Shown piece after piece: positions 1-43,609 of a stretch of 64,000 nt of DNA. Origin of the DNA: Macrocystis pyrifera (taxonomy: Eukaryota; Sar; Phaeophyceae; Laminariales; Laminariaceae); NCBI GenBank assembly GCA_031763025.1, contig JASSKH010000019.1:10662009-10726008 (forward strand). The letters run 5' to 3'. Positions within the stretch are counted from its first letter, which is position 1; every line of letters begins with the position of its first letter. Under the pieces are notes generated by a model. It did no database searches and was not told the origin of the DNA. It worked only from the letters and a program-made list of their open reading frames with translations. A program made the position numbers and the translations under genes.

Positions 1-59
1 TCTTTTGTTTATTTTTATTTCATTTTATTTTCTTCTTTGCGGTGACCCTATGTGATTTT

Positions 60-290
60 CATTTCTCTTCCTTTCTCCGATTGATAAGCCTTATTGAAGG
101 AGTCGTGTGGCGTGGGTGGATGACGAGCCTGCTCTGCTTGTTTCGTACTGTCTGACGCCGAGGGGCGGGCATAGTTGACGAACGCTGGACGATGGTGGCA
201 GACAGGGTAGCAAGGTACCAGGCGGGCCAGCAGGGAGACCCTGGCTGTGCTACTCGTACCATAAACTGCTGCCGCCACCTGGAGCATGCC
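60..290 (-). repeat. R repeat, copy 1
   Basis: On the minus strand it has GGTGGCGGCAGCAGTTTATG, CTGGTACCTTGCTACCC and CGTCATCCACCCACGCCACA. Copies lie at 2612-2705 (+) and 8230-8440 (+), the last matching over its whole length. Confidence 0.6.
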
Positions 291-475
291 TTGTGCTTTG
301 GTTTGCCTGTTATTTTTTCCCTTGGTTGTTAGTCTTACTCTGTTGACGACTACGTAGTGGTGTTTTTTTTGGGGGGGGGGGGGTTTCCCAGCTCGTTCTG
401 TTCAAGTGTCTGCCACGTCCCCTACGTGGGGGTACGATGGTTTGTTCCTATACTGAAGTATATACATATACCAGG

Positions 476-562
476 TACCACTCTGACCCAAAATATTAAA
501 AGCTTTTTTATTTAATAATTGTATTCTAGCGGCCCCTATATTTCGGGTCAAAGTGGTATATT
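476..562. mobile_element. Small MITE of a different family
   Basis: The ends TACCACTCTGACCCAAAATA and the inverse of ATTTCGGGTCAAAGTGGTA pair over about 20 bp with two mismatches, around an A/T-rich core. No second copy was seen. Confidence 0.6.
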
Positions 563-689
563 TTAGTTTCTTTTTTTTGTTTCTTTTCTCTTTCGAATTG
601 TCTGTTTTTTTTTGTTTTTTTTCTCTTTGTTTCGTTTTTGTTTCTCTAAGTCATGGAATGTGTATGTCGTGCCTGTCGTACGCAGTATG

Positions 690-860
690 ATGACATGGCA
701 TTGCATTGCATACGTGGCAACGTAGTATCTCTGTGGCGTATGTAGCTTTGTGACCACAGAACTTGTATCTCTCTAGGATTGAAGAATCGGCACGGACACT
801 GGTTGTGCTGGATGTCGACGGGTAGAAAGAACGGTTTAATGTGAAGAAAACAACAACAAC
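690..860 (-). repeat. P repeat (SINE-like), copy 1
   Basis: On the minus strand it has GTCGACATCCAGCACAACCA, GTGTCCGTGCCGATTCTTCA and GTTCTGTGGTCACAAAGCTA. Other copies lie at 2085-2225, 7590-7770, 34450-34650 and 35940-36095, plus a fragment at 52862-52905. Confidence 0.65.
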
Positions 861-1105
861 AACAAAAACACAACAACACCTGCACATACGTAGTGTTATA
901 TTTTGTATTTTGCAGTCTGTAATTCCGGAGGAGAACTCAAGCGTATTTTTTCACATTTTTACCATAATAATACGATATTTTCTGTAAACTGTATCCAGAT
1001 TCGTACAGTATACGCATCATACGGCAGTTCATCAAAATAATCTGTTATTAATAGTACTATTAATAAATTAATAAGCAAGTTTCTAAAAAAAGCGATTCCG
1101 CTATT

Positions 1106-1216
1106 TATTACGGGGGACCATAGTAAACAGGACCAAATATTGTTACTAAAAATGTGGAAGTATATAGGGTTTTGTCTGTACAGTAGGTCCTGTTTACTAT
1201 GGTCTCTCCCGTAATA
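1106..1216. mobile_element. MITE-A copy
   Basis: The arms are TTACGGGGGACCATAGTAAA and the inverse, ending CCCGTAATA. The core is GGACCAAATATTGTTACTAA. It lies upstream of the first coding exon of the ankyrin-like gene. Confidence 0.85.
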
Positions 1217-1510
1217 TATATTTGGTATCTCGCGAGCTCCGGTGATGCTGGATGGTAGTCGCTGCGGCCCAGACGCTGCACGTAATGGTGTGGCGGTTTT
1301 GTCGGACATTGCGGAGAGAACAATCAGCAGCTAGCTACACAGTGCAGCATCAGCATCAGCGGCAGCAGCAGCGGCAGCAGCAGGAGCAGAGCAACAACCC
1401 TTTCACCCTTTCCCCGCCAGGCTAGACATAGACCAGGACATCAGTGGTAAGAGCCCCTCCTTCTCGAGACGAAGAATCTTCAGCTACAACAGTAAGACAT
1501 TCCTCCTTCC

Positions 1511-32996
<31,486 letters not shown>

Positions 32997-33448
32997 GGTA
33001 ACAATCAAAACAACAATATGATGGTCTTGAAAAATAGAGGGATGCATTACATGGCTTTCGGGTCGGTCGCTGGCTGCTTCGCACCAGTACATCAGATGGT
33101 TGTGGTGTACCAGGTACCAGGTATCACTGAAGCCGTGGTCAGTGTTTTTTTTTTATTTCCAAAATTTCCGAGTTTTCAAACTTCCAAATTTTCAAATTTC
33201 CAAATTTCCCAAAAAAAAAAAATCAAACATTATTTTTTATACCAGATACCTGGTACATGCGTACTCGTACGAAACATAAGTTTTTTGTTTTCCTTTTCCT
33301 TTTCTTTTTGCCAGCAGCCCTATCTGTGGCGAAGATACTTTGTTGGAATTTCGGACACACAAAACCAGAAAAAACATCTGGGCGTCGTATTTTTTCGGAT
33401 ATTTTTCTTGTTTGTTTTTGGTGGAAATGACGGGGGATGGGGAGGGGC

Positions 33449-33815
33449 GAGGGGGGGGGGGGGGGTACTCATTTGTTGATTGCCTTAGTCATTTTAGCCA
33501 GTGTGTGGGTACTCGTTACTCATGTCATGTATGACCGTACAGTATTCGTAAGACCATATAAACCCTTGCATCCCTGCAATGCCGGGACGGGGCACGTCGG
33601 GTTTTCACCGACCAGGCAGACATTGCTTGCACCAAGCGCGAAGCGCCGTGAGGTGCTCGGCGAGTCGCTCGATGGGTGAGCTGCATCCTGCTAAGAACCG
33701 CTTGTGAGGCGGACTTGGGCATGAATGACGGGGGGGGGCGGGGAGAGGGGCGTACTCATGTGTTGCTTGCCTTAGCCGTTTGGCCATTGACCACGCATCC
33801 CTTTCGAGACGGGGT
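33449..33815 (-). mobile_element. PCT repeats: subfamily 2, subfamily 1 and subfamily 2 in series
   Basis: Plus-strand marks are a G run with TACTCATTTGTTGATTGCCT (33465-33500), then ACCAGGCAGACATTGCTTGC and GCTAAGAACCGCTTGTGAGG (33600-33710), then GGCGTACTCATGTGTTGCTT to GACCACGCATCCCTTTCGAG (33757-33815). Confidence 0.7.
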
Positions 33816-33994
33816 GGGAGTGTACACTATAAATAAGCGTGCAGTGGGGGGGGTGCCCACTTTGACAGCGTCCGTTTCAAGAGTTTTCGGGAGATTTGAC
33901 CAGAGGTAGTAAATTAATCTGCCACGAGGAACACACAAGTGTTGAAACAGTGGTGTGCCGATTCGAAGAACCATCCGGTTTAAGGCCATACATA

Positions 33995-34270
33995 GTAGAG
34001 GTAAGACCAGGCAAAAATCGGCTTGTCACGAACGAGGATAAAACTATAGTGCACGAAATTGGTTCGTGGATGGGATCCTTTTTTGAACAGTAAAGATAAG
34101 CGTAAGACCACAATAGAGGTAAGACTACATTTTAGGGCTTGTCGCGAGGTGGCCTGAAAATAGGTACCCCCACTGCTGCTTGGAATTGCTCGTATGGTCA
34201 GCAGTAAAAGATAAGACCACCACACGGTATTAGAGATAATACCACGTTTATCGGATTGTCACGGGCCGGT
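33995..34270 (+). repeat. About 115-bp tandem repeat, three diverged units
   Basis: GTAGAGGTAAGACCAGGCAA, ATAGAGGTAAGACTACATTT and TTAGAGATAATACCACGTTT each precede a TCGGCTTGTCACGA-like block. Confidence 0.5.
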
Positions 34271-34449
34271 CTTGAACTGTGTATGTATCCGGCTACCGGC
34301 TGGCTGTAGCATTAATTTTGGCCGAAACGTTTCTGCTTGACGATCTTCTCACTAAACTGAGGCGTTTGGCCAATAAGGCGTGCTGGCACGTTGTCGTCGC
34401 CGATCCCCTTTTCGACTGACTCGATTGTTTCCAACATGTGTGCGTGTGT

Positions 34450-34650
34450 CCTTCACGCTCGAACCGTTACTCCTGCCCGCCGACACCCAAGTGTCCGTGC
34501 CGATTCTTTCATGCTGTATATCACACTCTTTCCATTAATGTAAGAACGCTTTGTACGTCGTTGTTTAATACTTAGGAACAGAGCGTTAACATATTTTAGA
34601 GAGATCCAAGCGGAGATGACACCTTGTCACGCGACGCAGCAAGGAGAGCA
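34450..34650 (+). repeat. P repeat, diverged copy with internal insertion
   Basis: CCGCCGACACCCAAGTGTCC and GTGCCGATTCTTTCATGCTG, then about 70 bp of unrelated sequence before AGAGAGATCCAAGCGGAGAT. Confidence 0.5.
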
Positions 34651-34994
34651 TTTTATAGACAACGCAATGCCACCTCATCGTACTGGATACGCCCAAAGGT
34701 ACGTTGCACAAATAAATACTCCCACTACAGCAGTAGCCGAGGTCTAGTCAGCCCCTCTGGGGCCGTGCTCCCGATGTCGGGACGAAAAAAAATACTCGAA
34801 CTTGTCGCATAGAGTCGGATTTCAGGTGCATGTACGCTGCTGGGTCGGATTTCATGTGCTATGCGTTATAAAGATCGTGCACGATGTTATCACACCGGCG
34901 GGTTAGGATCTATGTGATCTATCTGATCGGTCATTCGACGGTGCGGTAGCGGAGAGAGTCGTGCAACGGTAGCGGAGAGAGTCATGCCTCTACA

Positions 34995-35480
34995 GTGCGG
35001 TAGTGGGGAGGGAGGGGGGGGTGTACTCGATATCATGCATGGCCGTAGTCGTATGACCATAGACCCTCGCATCCCTACGATGCTGGGACGGAGTACGTCG
35101 GGCGTTCGCCCGCCAGGCAGACAGCAGTGTTTGCTTGCACCAAGCGCGAAGCGCGGTGGGGGGTGCGGCGAGTCGCGTTGAGGGGTAAGCTGCGTCCTAC
35201 CGCAGAAATAAAAATATCGAGGGAAGCAAAGTGCTAAATTCTATCCGCCATAAATATCAAGAATGCACGAAGCGTGGTGGGGACGGGGGGCAGGAGCGGA
35301 GCGGCCGCTGTATGACCTCGGATTTGAGCCACTTCTGGGAGGGAGCGGAAGAGTATGGCGAGGGCAATAAATGCGATTGAGAAGATAAAAGTAGATAAAC
35401 AAACAAAAAAATAAACAATAAGAACCACTTGTGAGGCGGACTTTGGTACCCCTGTGCGTCCTTTCTCGCGCATATGGATG
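34995..35480 (-). mobile_element. PCT repeat interrupted by a 225-bp insertion
   Basis: The normal order breaks after GCTGCGTCCTACCGC (35195) and resumes at AGAACCACTTGTGAGGCGGA (about 35420). The inserted 225 bp resembles sequences at 37745-37945 and 38475-38650 (GCACG-AAGCGTGGTGGGGA, GATCTGAGTCA-like, GGGAGGGAG). Confidence 0.6.
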
Positions 35481-35827
35481 GCAGCGTCGAATCAAGCAGT
35501 TCGTTTCCCTGGGTGAGAAACGTTGTCGGGCATGTTTATCGCACTAGTCCGTGCCTGGTGCTCATTCCTGGGTAAGTAAATCAAACGACGGGAGCTTATA
35601 CTTTCACACATGTTTTCGTCAATTGCTCGGGTCTGATTGGCAACGTCTTCCGCGTTTGGAGTCGTGAAAGTTCGGGTCACCTTTTATCTCTCTGTGGAGA
35701 TCGTGGACGGAATAAGCACCGCACCTGGTCGAATGGCAAACGGAACAAGAGCGAGAGAAAGAGAGATGAACAACAGTAGAGAGCGTGTCAAGCATGGAAA
35801 ACTCCTGGCAGGCACCCCTAGAGAGAC

Positions 35828-35880
35828 GGGGTGGGGTGTACTCATTATCATGCATGGCCGTAGTCGTATGACCATAGACA
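35828..35880 (-). mobile_element. PCT repeat, short 3' end
   Basis: GGGGTGTACTCATTATCATG and GCCGTAGTCGTATGACCATA on the plus strand. The poly-G is short. Confidence 0.6.
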
Positions 35881-35939
35881 GGGGGGGGGATAGGGGAGAG
35901 GTCACAATAACAACGCGCGTGTGTCCCTGGGCCGCTTTC

Positions 35940-36095
35940 CATTTTACCGTTCTTGCCGCTCGTCGGCATGCAGCACACCCAGTGTCCGGGCCAAATATTC
36001 AGTCTCGAAATACTCTGTTACAAGCTCTGTGGGCACGAAACCACACCACAGGCACGCGCGGGCGAAGAGAAAACGTTGCAAGGCACCTCATCGTA
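35940..36095 (+). repeat. P repeat, diverged copy
   Basis: CGTCGGCATGCAGCACACCC, AGTGTCCGGGCCAAATATTC, GCTCTGTGGGCACGAAACCA. Confidence 0.55.
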
Positions 36096-38261
36096 CGGTA
36101 CGGGGCGGGTTACCTATTTTTTTTTTTTTTTCCAGGCTCCTATGATGATGCATAAGACGAGGCTCCCTAAACCTCGCCCCAAGAGTTGACTTTTTTCCCC
36201 CCTCCATGAAATAAGAGAAACGAAACTATACTCCCTCGTATAAGAGCAAAACCCAAATACATGGCATTGAAAAATGTATCGGTGGGTAGCTCCTCAGACC
36301 CGTGCTACGATAGAGGTCGCTTTTGTTTTTGGCGAAAACCGTTTCTGGCCGACGGCGCTCCTTCACCCACGAAACTCCCCGAAAAAAATCGGTCGAATGC
36401 CATTCACGTTGTTTTACAGTGGCCCTGGGGTTATTGGTCATCTTGATCTTTTTTTGGTCGGCTCACGTGGAGTACAGACCTCCTGCATACAACTGTAATC
36501 AAGTGGGGAGCCTCAGAAACAATAGGGGCCGCCCCTTTGAGGCAACGCGCGTCTTCGATTGCTTAGGAAGCAAGCCGCTCCGTCAGCAAGAATTTTTTTT
36601 TTTTTCCCGAACCTACCCTCTCTTCCGAACACAGCGATGGTCTCAAGCCCTACGGGTGTTACCCTTGTGTGGGGAGATAGTCTCGGGTCCTCATGGACGG
36701 GGGAAATCGGGACGCTAGAAATGCGTCGATCGCACAGCGACGGCCACTACGTGTGATGGGGGCGATGACAGTCACACTGCTCTTGCGGTGTCCGAACTGC
36801 AACGCGAAAAAGACTCGTGCGGCGCAGGCACGACTTCAGCCTGCCCGCGCTTCCATTTCTGGGTCCTCGCTTCGCTCGCGGAAGGTTGATACGCAATACG
36901 CAACACCATCGTTTTACTTTTTTGGTTGCTGTCTAGAGGTCACGAAAGGGACCCGAACTACAGCTGAGCTGGCTCCCAGAGATAAAGCAAATACTGCGGT
37001 AAACAGGATGGTCTCAAGCGAGTGGTTCCGCGGTGGCAATGTGCGGCGTAATTACTTTGGGAACTCGCGGTGAGGAGCCTTTTAGGTGGTTCAAACGTTT
37101 TACGCCCGGTTTTGAGCTCCTCCAGTGAGAAACTATTGGTATGCCGCTTAGAGCGACCGTTTTCCTACTCTGCTTTTGTTTTCTGTAGAAATTGTACGTA
37201 TGTGTGTCGTCGCTCCGACAAAGCCTGATCGGGAGGCTGCGAGAACAATTTTCTTCGACTGTCATTTTTCGGGGGATGGATTGTGACAGCTGAGAATTCC
37301 AGGCTGAGGCTTTTTTTTTTTTTTCCCCGTGATCTATAATTTAGCCGTAGAAACAACCATATGCTCGGCCCAAAGACGACACTCGAAGTCCTACTGGTAT
37401 GTAAGAGGCAGCCTTAGCTGTCCCGTGTGGGGGGAACATCACAATAAGCCGCCGGCCTTAACTGTCGCGTGCTGCATTGGGGGGACTCAGGAACTAAGAC
37501 TCCGTCTTCTCAGTATGCCGTCCGTCCGTGACATCGGTTCTTTTGTGTTGCGAGAAGGAGGAGGAGGAGGAGGAGGAGGAGGAGGAGACGCGAACACAAC
37601 TTTCAGCAAACAAACAAACAAATACAAAATAAACATGCGAACGATGCTGTGTGTTGCAAGTTGCAAGCGGGAGGGGAAACAAAAGATGTGGCAACTGATT
37701 TGGCGATGCATGACAGCTTTTGCTCTGGGTGTAGTACTGCCGTTCGACGCGAGTCGACGAGAGGGAAAGAAAGCGCCGAAGTCTCCTCGCGACAAGACGG
37801 CAAGGCACGCGAACCGTAGGGGGGAGGGGGAAGGAGAGGAACTGCTACATCATACCGGATCTGAGTCACGACTATCTGATATAATAGGAGGGAGAGAGAA
37901 AAGACGGGGGAAGATGGTGAATGGGAAGAGAAAATAAACAAATCGATCGATCGAGCAAATATGGGAGTGACGGTACCCGGTCACTGCGGTCACTAGGTGA
38001 CGGCCGTCACGTGGCCGCATGCCCTATCCCCTCCCAAGTAAAGCCTGCACGTCGTTTATGTGTAGAAACCCCATTGATTCGTAAAAAATACGTATTTTAG
38101 GGGACATTTTTCTAAATACGTTTGAAGGCGTTTTTGGTAAAACGGGGATACTTTGTTGTGTCCCCGAAATTAACCACGCCACTTGTTGTCACGTCACCGC
38201 GTTGCCCATTTCTAGTCACATAATTTCATTAGTTACAGCAACTCCCCCTATTTACTCGTGG

Positions 38262-38710
38262 GCGGGGGGGGGGGTGTACTCCACATCATGCATGGCCGTA
38301 GTCGTATGACCACATATAGACCTTCGCGTCCCTACAATGCCGGGACGGATCACGTCGGGTTTTCACCAACCAGACAGGCATTGCTTGCACTCAAAGCACG
38401 AAAACGTCGTCAGGTGTTCGGCGAGTCGCATGGAGGGCAAACTGTACATATCTCCTACCTGGCATGCTACGCGAGTCAACGGGGGAAGAAAGGGCCGAGG
38501 TCTTCTCTCGGTAAAACAATGCAAGGCACGCAAACCGTGGTGGGAAGGGGGGGAGGGGAGCAACTGGAGCAACTGTTGGGTGGCGCCGGGTCTGAGGGAG
38601 AGAAAAATAGAAGAGCGAACAAAAAAAATAATTCTAAGGAAGGACAAAAAAGCGGGGGGCGGGGGAGCTGCTTGTGGGGGCGAACTCTCCGGCAAATGGA
38701 TAGCAGCGTC
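38262..38710 (-). mobile_element. PCT repeat interrupted by a related insertion
   Basis: A G run, TGTACTCCACATCATGCATG, ACCAGACAGGCATTGCTTGC to about 38450, then the R-insert sequence, then GGCAAATGGATAGCAGCGTC at 38690-38710, which is the 5' part of PCT. Confidence 0.55.
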
Positions 38711-38817
38711 GAGTTGATTGAGGGGCGGGGAGAGAGTTAGGTTACATCGATCAAGGACGGAACATCCCGCGGTATAGGCCTGCATTTGCAATTTTCTCAA
38801 GCTCCTTCCTCTCTTTC

Positions 38818-38897
38818 AGGGCTGCAATCCCGTTTTGGGGACAAACTACTTGAAATTAGAGTGGTTTTGTCCCCAAAACGGGACTGCGGTCTTAAAA
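38818..38897. mobile_element. MITE-D, complete hairpin copy
   Basis: GCAATCCCGTTTTGGGGACA faces its inverse TTGTCCCCAAAACGGGACTG around about 23 bp. Related pieces lie at 9935-9980, 12470-12550, 32375-32420 and 62490-62515, each next to GACCGCAGTCC or GGCTGCAGTCC. Confidence 0.75.
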
Positions 38898-39254
38898 GGG
38901 CCAAGAAGCTCTACATACGAAAAAAATAGATATAAACCGAAGCGGTTGTGATCGATTGTTTTCTTGAAAATAAATAGATAAACCATACCAGGTATTTGCG
39001 AGCTTTGGCGTGATACATGTCATGATCATGTATGTACGCCTTACTCAGAAATTTGCGTTTAATTCACCCCTTTGAGTTTAAATTTAGGGGATAAACCACT
39101 ATAATTTCAAGGGACAAACCCGTGCGCCGGGTGGTACGCCGCTCGACCTTGCCATGGGGCGCGGGAGAAGAAGTAGAGATAGTGTAGGAGGAATCATTTA
39201 TTGTTCTGTGGTCAAGGGTCCTCTCACCCCTTTTTCCCGTGACCCTGGAAATCA

Positions 39255-39420
39255 TCCAAATATATATTTTATGAAACCCTTTTGGGAAAACATAAGGCCC
39301 ACCGCATATTTCCGTAGGTCAGTTTGCCGTTACATAAATCACATAGATCAGCTCAATCAAACTATGGTACGGGCAAATCCCACATCCACCCTGCTCGTTG
39401 CACAGTCGTGAAAACCTTCA
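39255..39420 (-). repeat. Candidate terminal repeat of the copia fossil, left copy
   Basis: It shares blocks such as GGGAAAACAT, CCCACCGCATAT, CCGTAGGTCAGTTTG and GCAAATCCCACA, in the same order and orientation, with 43610-43765. The two blocks flank the pol-coding parts. Exact ends were not resolved. Confidence 0.5.
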
Positions 39421-39704
39421 TCAAATCGTAATATCACAAAATAAATAAAGCGTGGAATCCCCTTATGAGACACTCTGAAAGCTCGACCATCGGAGCAAAT
39501 TTCCAGGCCATACCGGCTTTAAAACCAATGCCTTCCCTGTATCATCATTTCAGATTTGAAATCCTCAATACTAAACGATCAAACCTCAAGAATCAAGAAC
39601 CATAAATTACTGTACCTCCCCTAGTGCCAACACTCAATACATCAGCGCGTCAGCATCAAACAATAACAAAAACAAAATATAACATTCCACCCTTAGCACC
39701 AAAA

Positions 39705-39945
39705 ACCAAAATCAGTCCCGAAGATTCGAACCCGAAAAAAACAAAAATCAGTCAGGTCAAAAGCCAAAAAGAAAACAATAAACAGCGCCGAAAATCCAAA
39801 ACCCGAAAAAAAAAAAAAAAAAAAAAAAATGTCGAAACCAAAATCGGTGCCGAAAGGTCACAATCCGAAAAACCAAAAATCCTTGCCGATTGCTCAAGAT
39901 CCAAAAATCAGTGCCGGAAAGTCAAAATCCGAAAACAAATCCCCC
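39705..39945 (+). repeat. About 34-bp A-rich minisatellite
   Basis: Units with AAAATCAGTGCCGGAAAGTC and AAAATCCGAAAAACC recur about seven times, including an A(25) expansion at about 39805. Confidence 0.75.
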
Positions 39946-40133
39946 ATGGCACACATTCAGCACTTCCAGCAATAAGATCACCGCTAATTAATCGCAAGGC
40001 TACGGTGAAACTCGAAAGACTCCCGCGATGTGGGTTTGGTTAGGAAATCCTGATGCTGAAAAGGGGACCGGACATGGATAATCGATATCTCTTCTCTCCC
40101 AACCAGTCCCCTGAGGAAGTGGTGTCGCACTCG

Positions 40134-40247
40134 TAATACGGTGGCCCATAGTAAATAGGACCAACATATTGTCAGTAAAAATAGGTAAATGTATAGGTTT
40201 TTGTGTGCCCCCTAGGTCCTATTTACTACGTATGGTCCCCTGTAATA
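40134..40247. mobile_element. MITE-A copy inserted in the copia fossil
   Basis: It runs from TAATACGGTGGCCCATAGTA to GGTCCCCTGTAATA and sits within the RNase H part of the element, so it is younger than the retroelement. Confidence 0.85.
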
Positions 40248-41999
40248 GGATTTGGCGCAAGCTGCACCGCACCCTGAATATCCTCGAACACCGGTATGCA
40301 GGGCATTCCTACTTCAGGCAGCGGCATGAAACGCCAAACCTGCCTCGAAAACAGCAGTTCCTCAATGACGCGAGCAAGCGCCGCCTGCTTTGCCTCCGTG
40401 GTGCGAGAGCGTGACGCACTTCTGAGTCCTAGCAAAACCCCTAAGACACACAAGCACCCCCACGCATCACCAACCCCCCCCTGGAACTCACCTCCTGTCA
40501 GCCGCCTCGCTTGCATAGTCCGCGTCGTCAAACACCTGCAAGCTCAGCCCCCCCCCTTTGCACCTCGCTGAAAAGTAACCCCGAAGGAACTACCGTAGTC
40601 CGTCTCACATAATGCTCTAAAATAATACCAAGTGCCGCCCTCCAGTGCACTAAATTTGGTGCCGCGCGGTACCTTGTCACTGCCCTTACTACATTGGAGA
40701 TGTCTGGCCGAGTCTGAGTGGATGGGGCCACATCGGTGAGCCTACCAACTCGCGAAACGGCCAGTCACCTGGCGCTTCATTCTTGCGCCAACAAGGAGCG
40801 GAACACTCTTACCAAACTCCATCCCGTGCTCGTCGGCCATTTGTTCAGCGAGTGTCTGCTGTGAAATCTTCAACACCCCCCCTTTTCCCAATCCCTCTCG
40901 TACAAACCCCCCTCAATGCCAACGCAACTCTCCCAGGTTCTTAACAGGAAGCATTCGGTCCGAGTCCCTGTCAAACTGGTCGCATCTTACCGTCTCCCCT
41001 ACCGCAAAGATACAGCCCACATGCACTGCTACTATAGTCATCATTACTCTCCCCCTCATCCATCAAACGAAACGCGCATGCATCTGCCAGGCACTGTGCA
41101 AACCCTGACGTCCAACAAGCACCTAGTAAGGTGTGAGCATGCATGCCATTGCCTCAGACCGTACAAACCCTTGTTCGGTTCTACTATCTTCCCCGACAAT
41201 CTACCGCAACCCTGAGGCAATCAAACATGCGTACGTGTTCCTCTAGAGGTCAGATTTTCACGAAAGCCTGCTCGTTGTCAAAATGGCACACGTCAAAAGA
41301 TCCAGCTCGCACGGTATCGTCGTCAACAACCGAACACTCGAAACAGCAACACAGTAGGCGCGAAGAATTCCCCGAAGTCAATGTTAGCTCCCTGCTCACC
41401 CCCCCCCCCGCGCTACAAGTCTCACCCTAGTTTTTGTGGGCCAACCGCGCTCACCAGCCTCCCAGTCAAACACCCACATTGCGTTGATGTAGTTGTCCGA
41501 TGGTTGCTACTCTGACTCAAACGTCTCCGCATACTGCAATCCGTAAAACTTCCGCTCCGTCGAATCCTCCCACAAATGAGCGTAATCCGACCGCGTGGCC
41601 TCCTTGTGGCTCCGTGGGACCTTGAGGTCAGAGGCGTAGCCTTGGGGAAAATCCGGAAGCTTGTAGGGCGGCCACTCATCCCTCAGGGTGATGTCGATGT
41701 CCTCCCGAGTGCCAAGCCGCGTCGCGAACGCACACGGGACCCTCCCGGGCCCCCGTTTTGGAGATATCCCCTCGCCGTTTCCTTCCAACAGAAGATGAAA
41801 GCCGCCCGCGCCCCCCAATACTCCTCGTCTCCTTGCGGTGACTTGCGTCGACGGCCTCGCGCGTATCGAACTTCGACATCATCGCCGTCTTGTCCGTCAT
41901 CGACAGGAGCCCGACGCTTTTCAACGGCGACCCGCGGGGGCGGCTCCTCTGGTGTTGCTGAGCGCTAAGCGTCTAGCGCGGCGGAGGAATGAGCCGTCC

Positions 42000-42290
42000 T
42001 CAAACGGATGCGGCCGGATCTCCGTTGCGGCTCCGGGCGGCTGGACCGGCGGTAGCGGGCGACGTTGGTTTGGAGCGGCGGCAGCGGGGACTCAAGCGGC
42101 GGTAGCGGTGACTGAACCGGTGGTGGCGGCGAATGGACCGGCGATGATTCGGAGCGGCGGCAGCGGGGACTGAACCGGTGGTGGCGGCGATTGAACCGGC
42201 GGTGATTTGGAGCGCGGGGTGGCGGCGACTGAAGCGGCGGGGACTGGAGCGGCGGTGGCGGCGACACGTAGCTGATGCTGAAAACCGGTA
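42000..42290. repeat. GC-rich minisatellite inside the copia fossil
   Basis: Repeated GGCGGTAGCGG / GACTGAACCGGTGGTGGCGG-type units of roughly 33 bp occur at least seven times. They expand the region between the integrase and reverse transcriptase segments. Confidence 0.75.
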
Positions 42291-43609
42291 TTGCCGGCGC
42301 GGCAGCGCACCCTGAACCCCCCTCGTCCGTCGGCGCCGGCAAGGGCAAAGCGGGGGCGCACGGGGGACCGTCCACACCACGTCGCTGGTGTAGCAGATGC
42401 CGCCCGTCGAGGCCATGATCACCTTCACGGCGGACGAGGGGTGGTTGTTCCCGCTGTCGAGACAGTGGCACGACACCGGCTGGACGTTGGATTTAGTGCT
42501 GCGATCCACTCGCATCATGCCTTCCTCGAAGAATGGCACCACCTGCAGATCCGGCAGTTGCGAGTAGTAACACCTCGTCCGGTTATCGCCACCCGGCGTA
42601 GACTTTGGTCGCGGAGCGGTTGAAACAGTCAGCGGCCCAAAGGACAGCTTCCAGCCACAGGCGGTTGCTATCGGCCCCGACATGGGATTTCCGGGCGAGG
42701 TCGGCGCTCGTGAAGAGCCGCCGAATCTCGCGGCGAGCCGCACGGCCACCCTTCATGGCGCGCCAGATCGCTCTCTCGACAACCGTGTTCTGTTGCGGCT
42801 TGCCCGGGGCCGTGCACTCACGCCGGATTTCAGCAGCGTCGCAGAGCTCGACGAAGCTGCGGCCGGTGAGCTCCCCACCGTTTCCCGTGCGAAAGCAGAG
42901 CGGTTGCTCCATGTCGTTGGTGTCGGCGAGGAATTTCTGGACTTGCGCGGTGGTCTCCGTCTTGTTCATCATGCCGTACGGCCGCATCCACCGCGAGGCG
43001 CTGTCGACGAACATGATCAGGTATTGGGACCTGCCCATGGATGCCTCGTAGGGGCCGGCCAGGTCGATGTGCACCGTCTCCGTAGGTCTCACGGCGCGCG
43101 ATGTCGTCCTCCGCGGCACTCCAGCTCGCACGCCCTTCGCCTCCAAACATCCAACACACGGCTGCAGCACTCCCGGCAGAGTGATACCGTGCTGCCCAGC
43201 CGTTTCCCTCGACAGGCCTTCGTTTATACGTGGCCGGAGCAGACGTAAAAGTGGTTAATATCAAGAGAACCTGACAGGTTTCCTGGAAGTAAGTGGGCGC
43301 CTTGTTTGGGCTGCCGCAGAATGAAGAGGGGTGGGGGAAAATACGGGTAGACACAGAGTCTCTCCATTAGCCGAGCATCGGTGAATACGCTCATGTCTGT
43401 CTCCTGCATGCCGATGCCGGGGGCGGCGACCAGAGGTCTGGACCCTTACATCTCCTTTCGCTACTCCTCGTTGCGACGTCGACGAGGTATGGCCGTTCCT
43501 TGCCCTAGTTTCCCCTCTCTGGTCCTAGTGAGGCGGGGTCTGCTTTTCAAGAGGCATTACCAACCGCAGGCAGCCGCAGACAAGGCCAGGCTGCCTCAGG
43601 CATGGGCCA

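Larger units (their letters stand above)
32997..39254. other. Repeat-rich intergenic stretch without genes
   Basis: It follows the stop of the ankyrin-like gene. It contains PCT, P and MITE-D repeats and (GGA)n at 37556-37588. Open frames here lack family motifs and splice sites. I see no gene. Confidence 0.5.

Noticed and set aside
33896-34093. 65-codon plus-strand open frame after the ankyrin-like gene
   Set aside because: It overlaps a diverged tandem repeat and has no start context, splice sites or family motif.
41965-42749. Pro/Arg-rich open frames
   Set aside because: They come from the minisatellite and alternate frames of the copia fossil.
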